Source: Bacillota bacterium
Lineage (GTDB): Bacteria; Bacillota; Clostridia; Acetivibrionales; JAMNXU01
Direction of reading: 5' to 3'
DNA length: 64,000 nt
NCBI GenBank assembly: GCA_023623175.1
Contig: JAMNXU010000027.1
Location: 24,389 to 88,388, forward strand
Positions within the stretch are counted from its first letter, which is position 1, and each line of letters opens with the position of its first letter. This document shows positions 63,902 to 64,000 of the stretch, piece after piece. The notes below the pieces were generated by a model. That model did no database searches. It worked only from the letters and a program-made list of their open reading frames with translations, and was not told the DNA's origin. The position numbers were made by a program, and so were the translations under genes.

Positions 63902-64000
63902 GAAAACCGAGCGTTCCGGAACTTAAAAAACCCTGCATAAAATGGGAAAAACTCCATTGCAAGCACCCCTAAAAAATAATACCCTTTAAGTTGTCCACAC

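Overview
The window looks like chromosome from a Gram-positive, spore-forming-type member of the Clostridia, probably a plant-biomass degrader. The signs are the block of radical SAM (TIGR03960-type), DUF2344 (TIGR03936-type), RNase E/G, rplU, prp, rpmA, obg and yhbY genes, together with DUF4364, a DUF421/DUF4363 pair, an L27 with the Firmicutes-type cleaved N-terminus, many TTG/GTG starts with strong AGGAGG sites, and a dacF-like peptidase. A glucuronoyl-esterase-like enzyme (left edge), two GH172/DUF2961 enzymes (right edge), a Cys-type sulfatase and an aldose epimerase point to carbohydrate use. The species cannot be named from the sequence.

Layout. 1-10.3 kb is a patchy accessory region. 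Intact genes (acyl-CoA ligase, two calcineurin-like phosphoesterases, two YfbR-like HD hydrolases, a Zn-dependent phospholipase C-like protein, an AviRa-type rRNA methyltransferase, an M50-like membrane protease) alternate with gene debris: a P-loop/GNAT chimera, a VanW fragment and several short tails. 10.5-14.8 kb holds small membrane and lipoprotein genes, a corrinoid-methyltransferase-like UroD protein, a HAD phosphatase and an SGNH hydrolase. 15.2-21.5 kb runs on the minus strand: a modular M14 carboxypeptidase, a frameshifted sulfatase flanked on both sides by degenerate 25-nt tandem repeats, a second UroD-like protein and aroC. 21.6-25.3 kb has a tiny free-standing peptide gene with its own promoter and terminator, then a two-component system and a lipoprotein. 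25.5-28.4 kb has tRNA-Pro(CGG), an epimerase and an esterase.

28.8-36.1 kb is the conserved housekeeping block, with an L21 leader in front of rplU. At 36.1-42.2 kb come DUF4364 and SIS-domain genes on the minus strand, then a cobalamin-riboswitch-controlled operon (adenosyltransferase, binding lipoprotein, permease, ATPase with a C-terminal extension). 42.8-48.8 kb has a MurG-like transferase, a membrane protein, tRNA-Val(GAC), DUF421/DUF4363, tyrS and a dicluster ferredoxin protein. 49-51.1 kb has a PocR-AraC regulator followed by a corrinoid protein. 51.3-61 kb carries a D,D-carboxypeptidase, a B12-binding-type radical SAM protein, three TadE/TadG-like genes, polX and a purine nucleoside phosphorylase. 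61.2-63.5 kb has the two GH172 genes on the minus strand, and strong promoters at the right edge point out of the window.

Two themes link the genes. One is corrinoid use: riboswitch and uptake operon, corrinoid carrier protein with PocR regulator, two MtaA/UroD-fold proteins and two radical SAM proteins of B12-associated families. The other is repeats: a 27-nt GGGAC...GTCCC imperfect palindrome occurs about nine times, once in frame inside a radical SAM gene, and several spacers are built of degenerate tandem repeats with units of about 19-30 nt.
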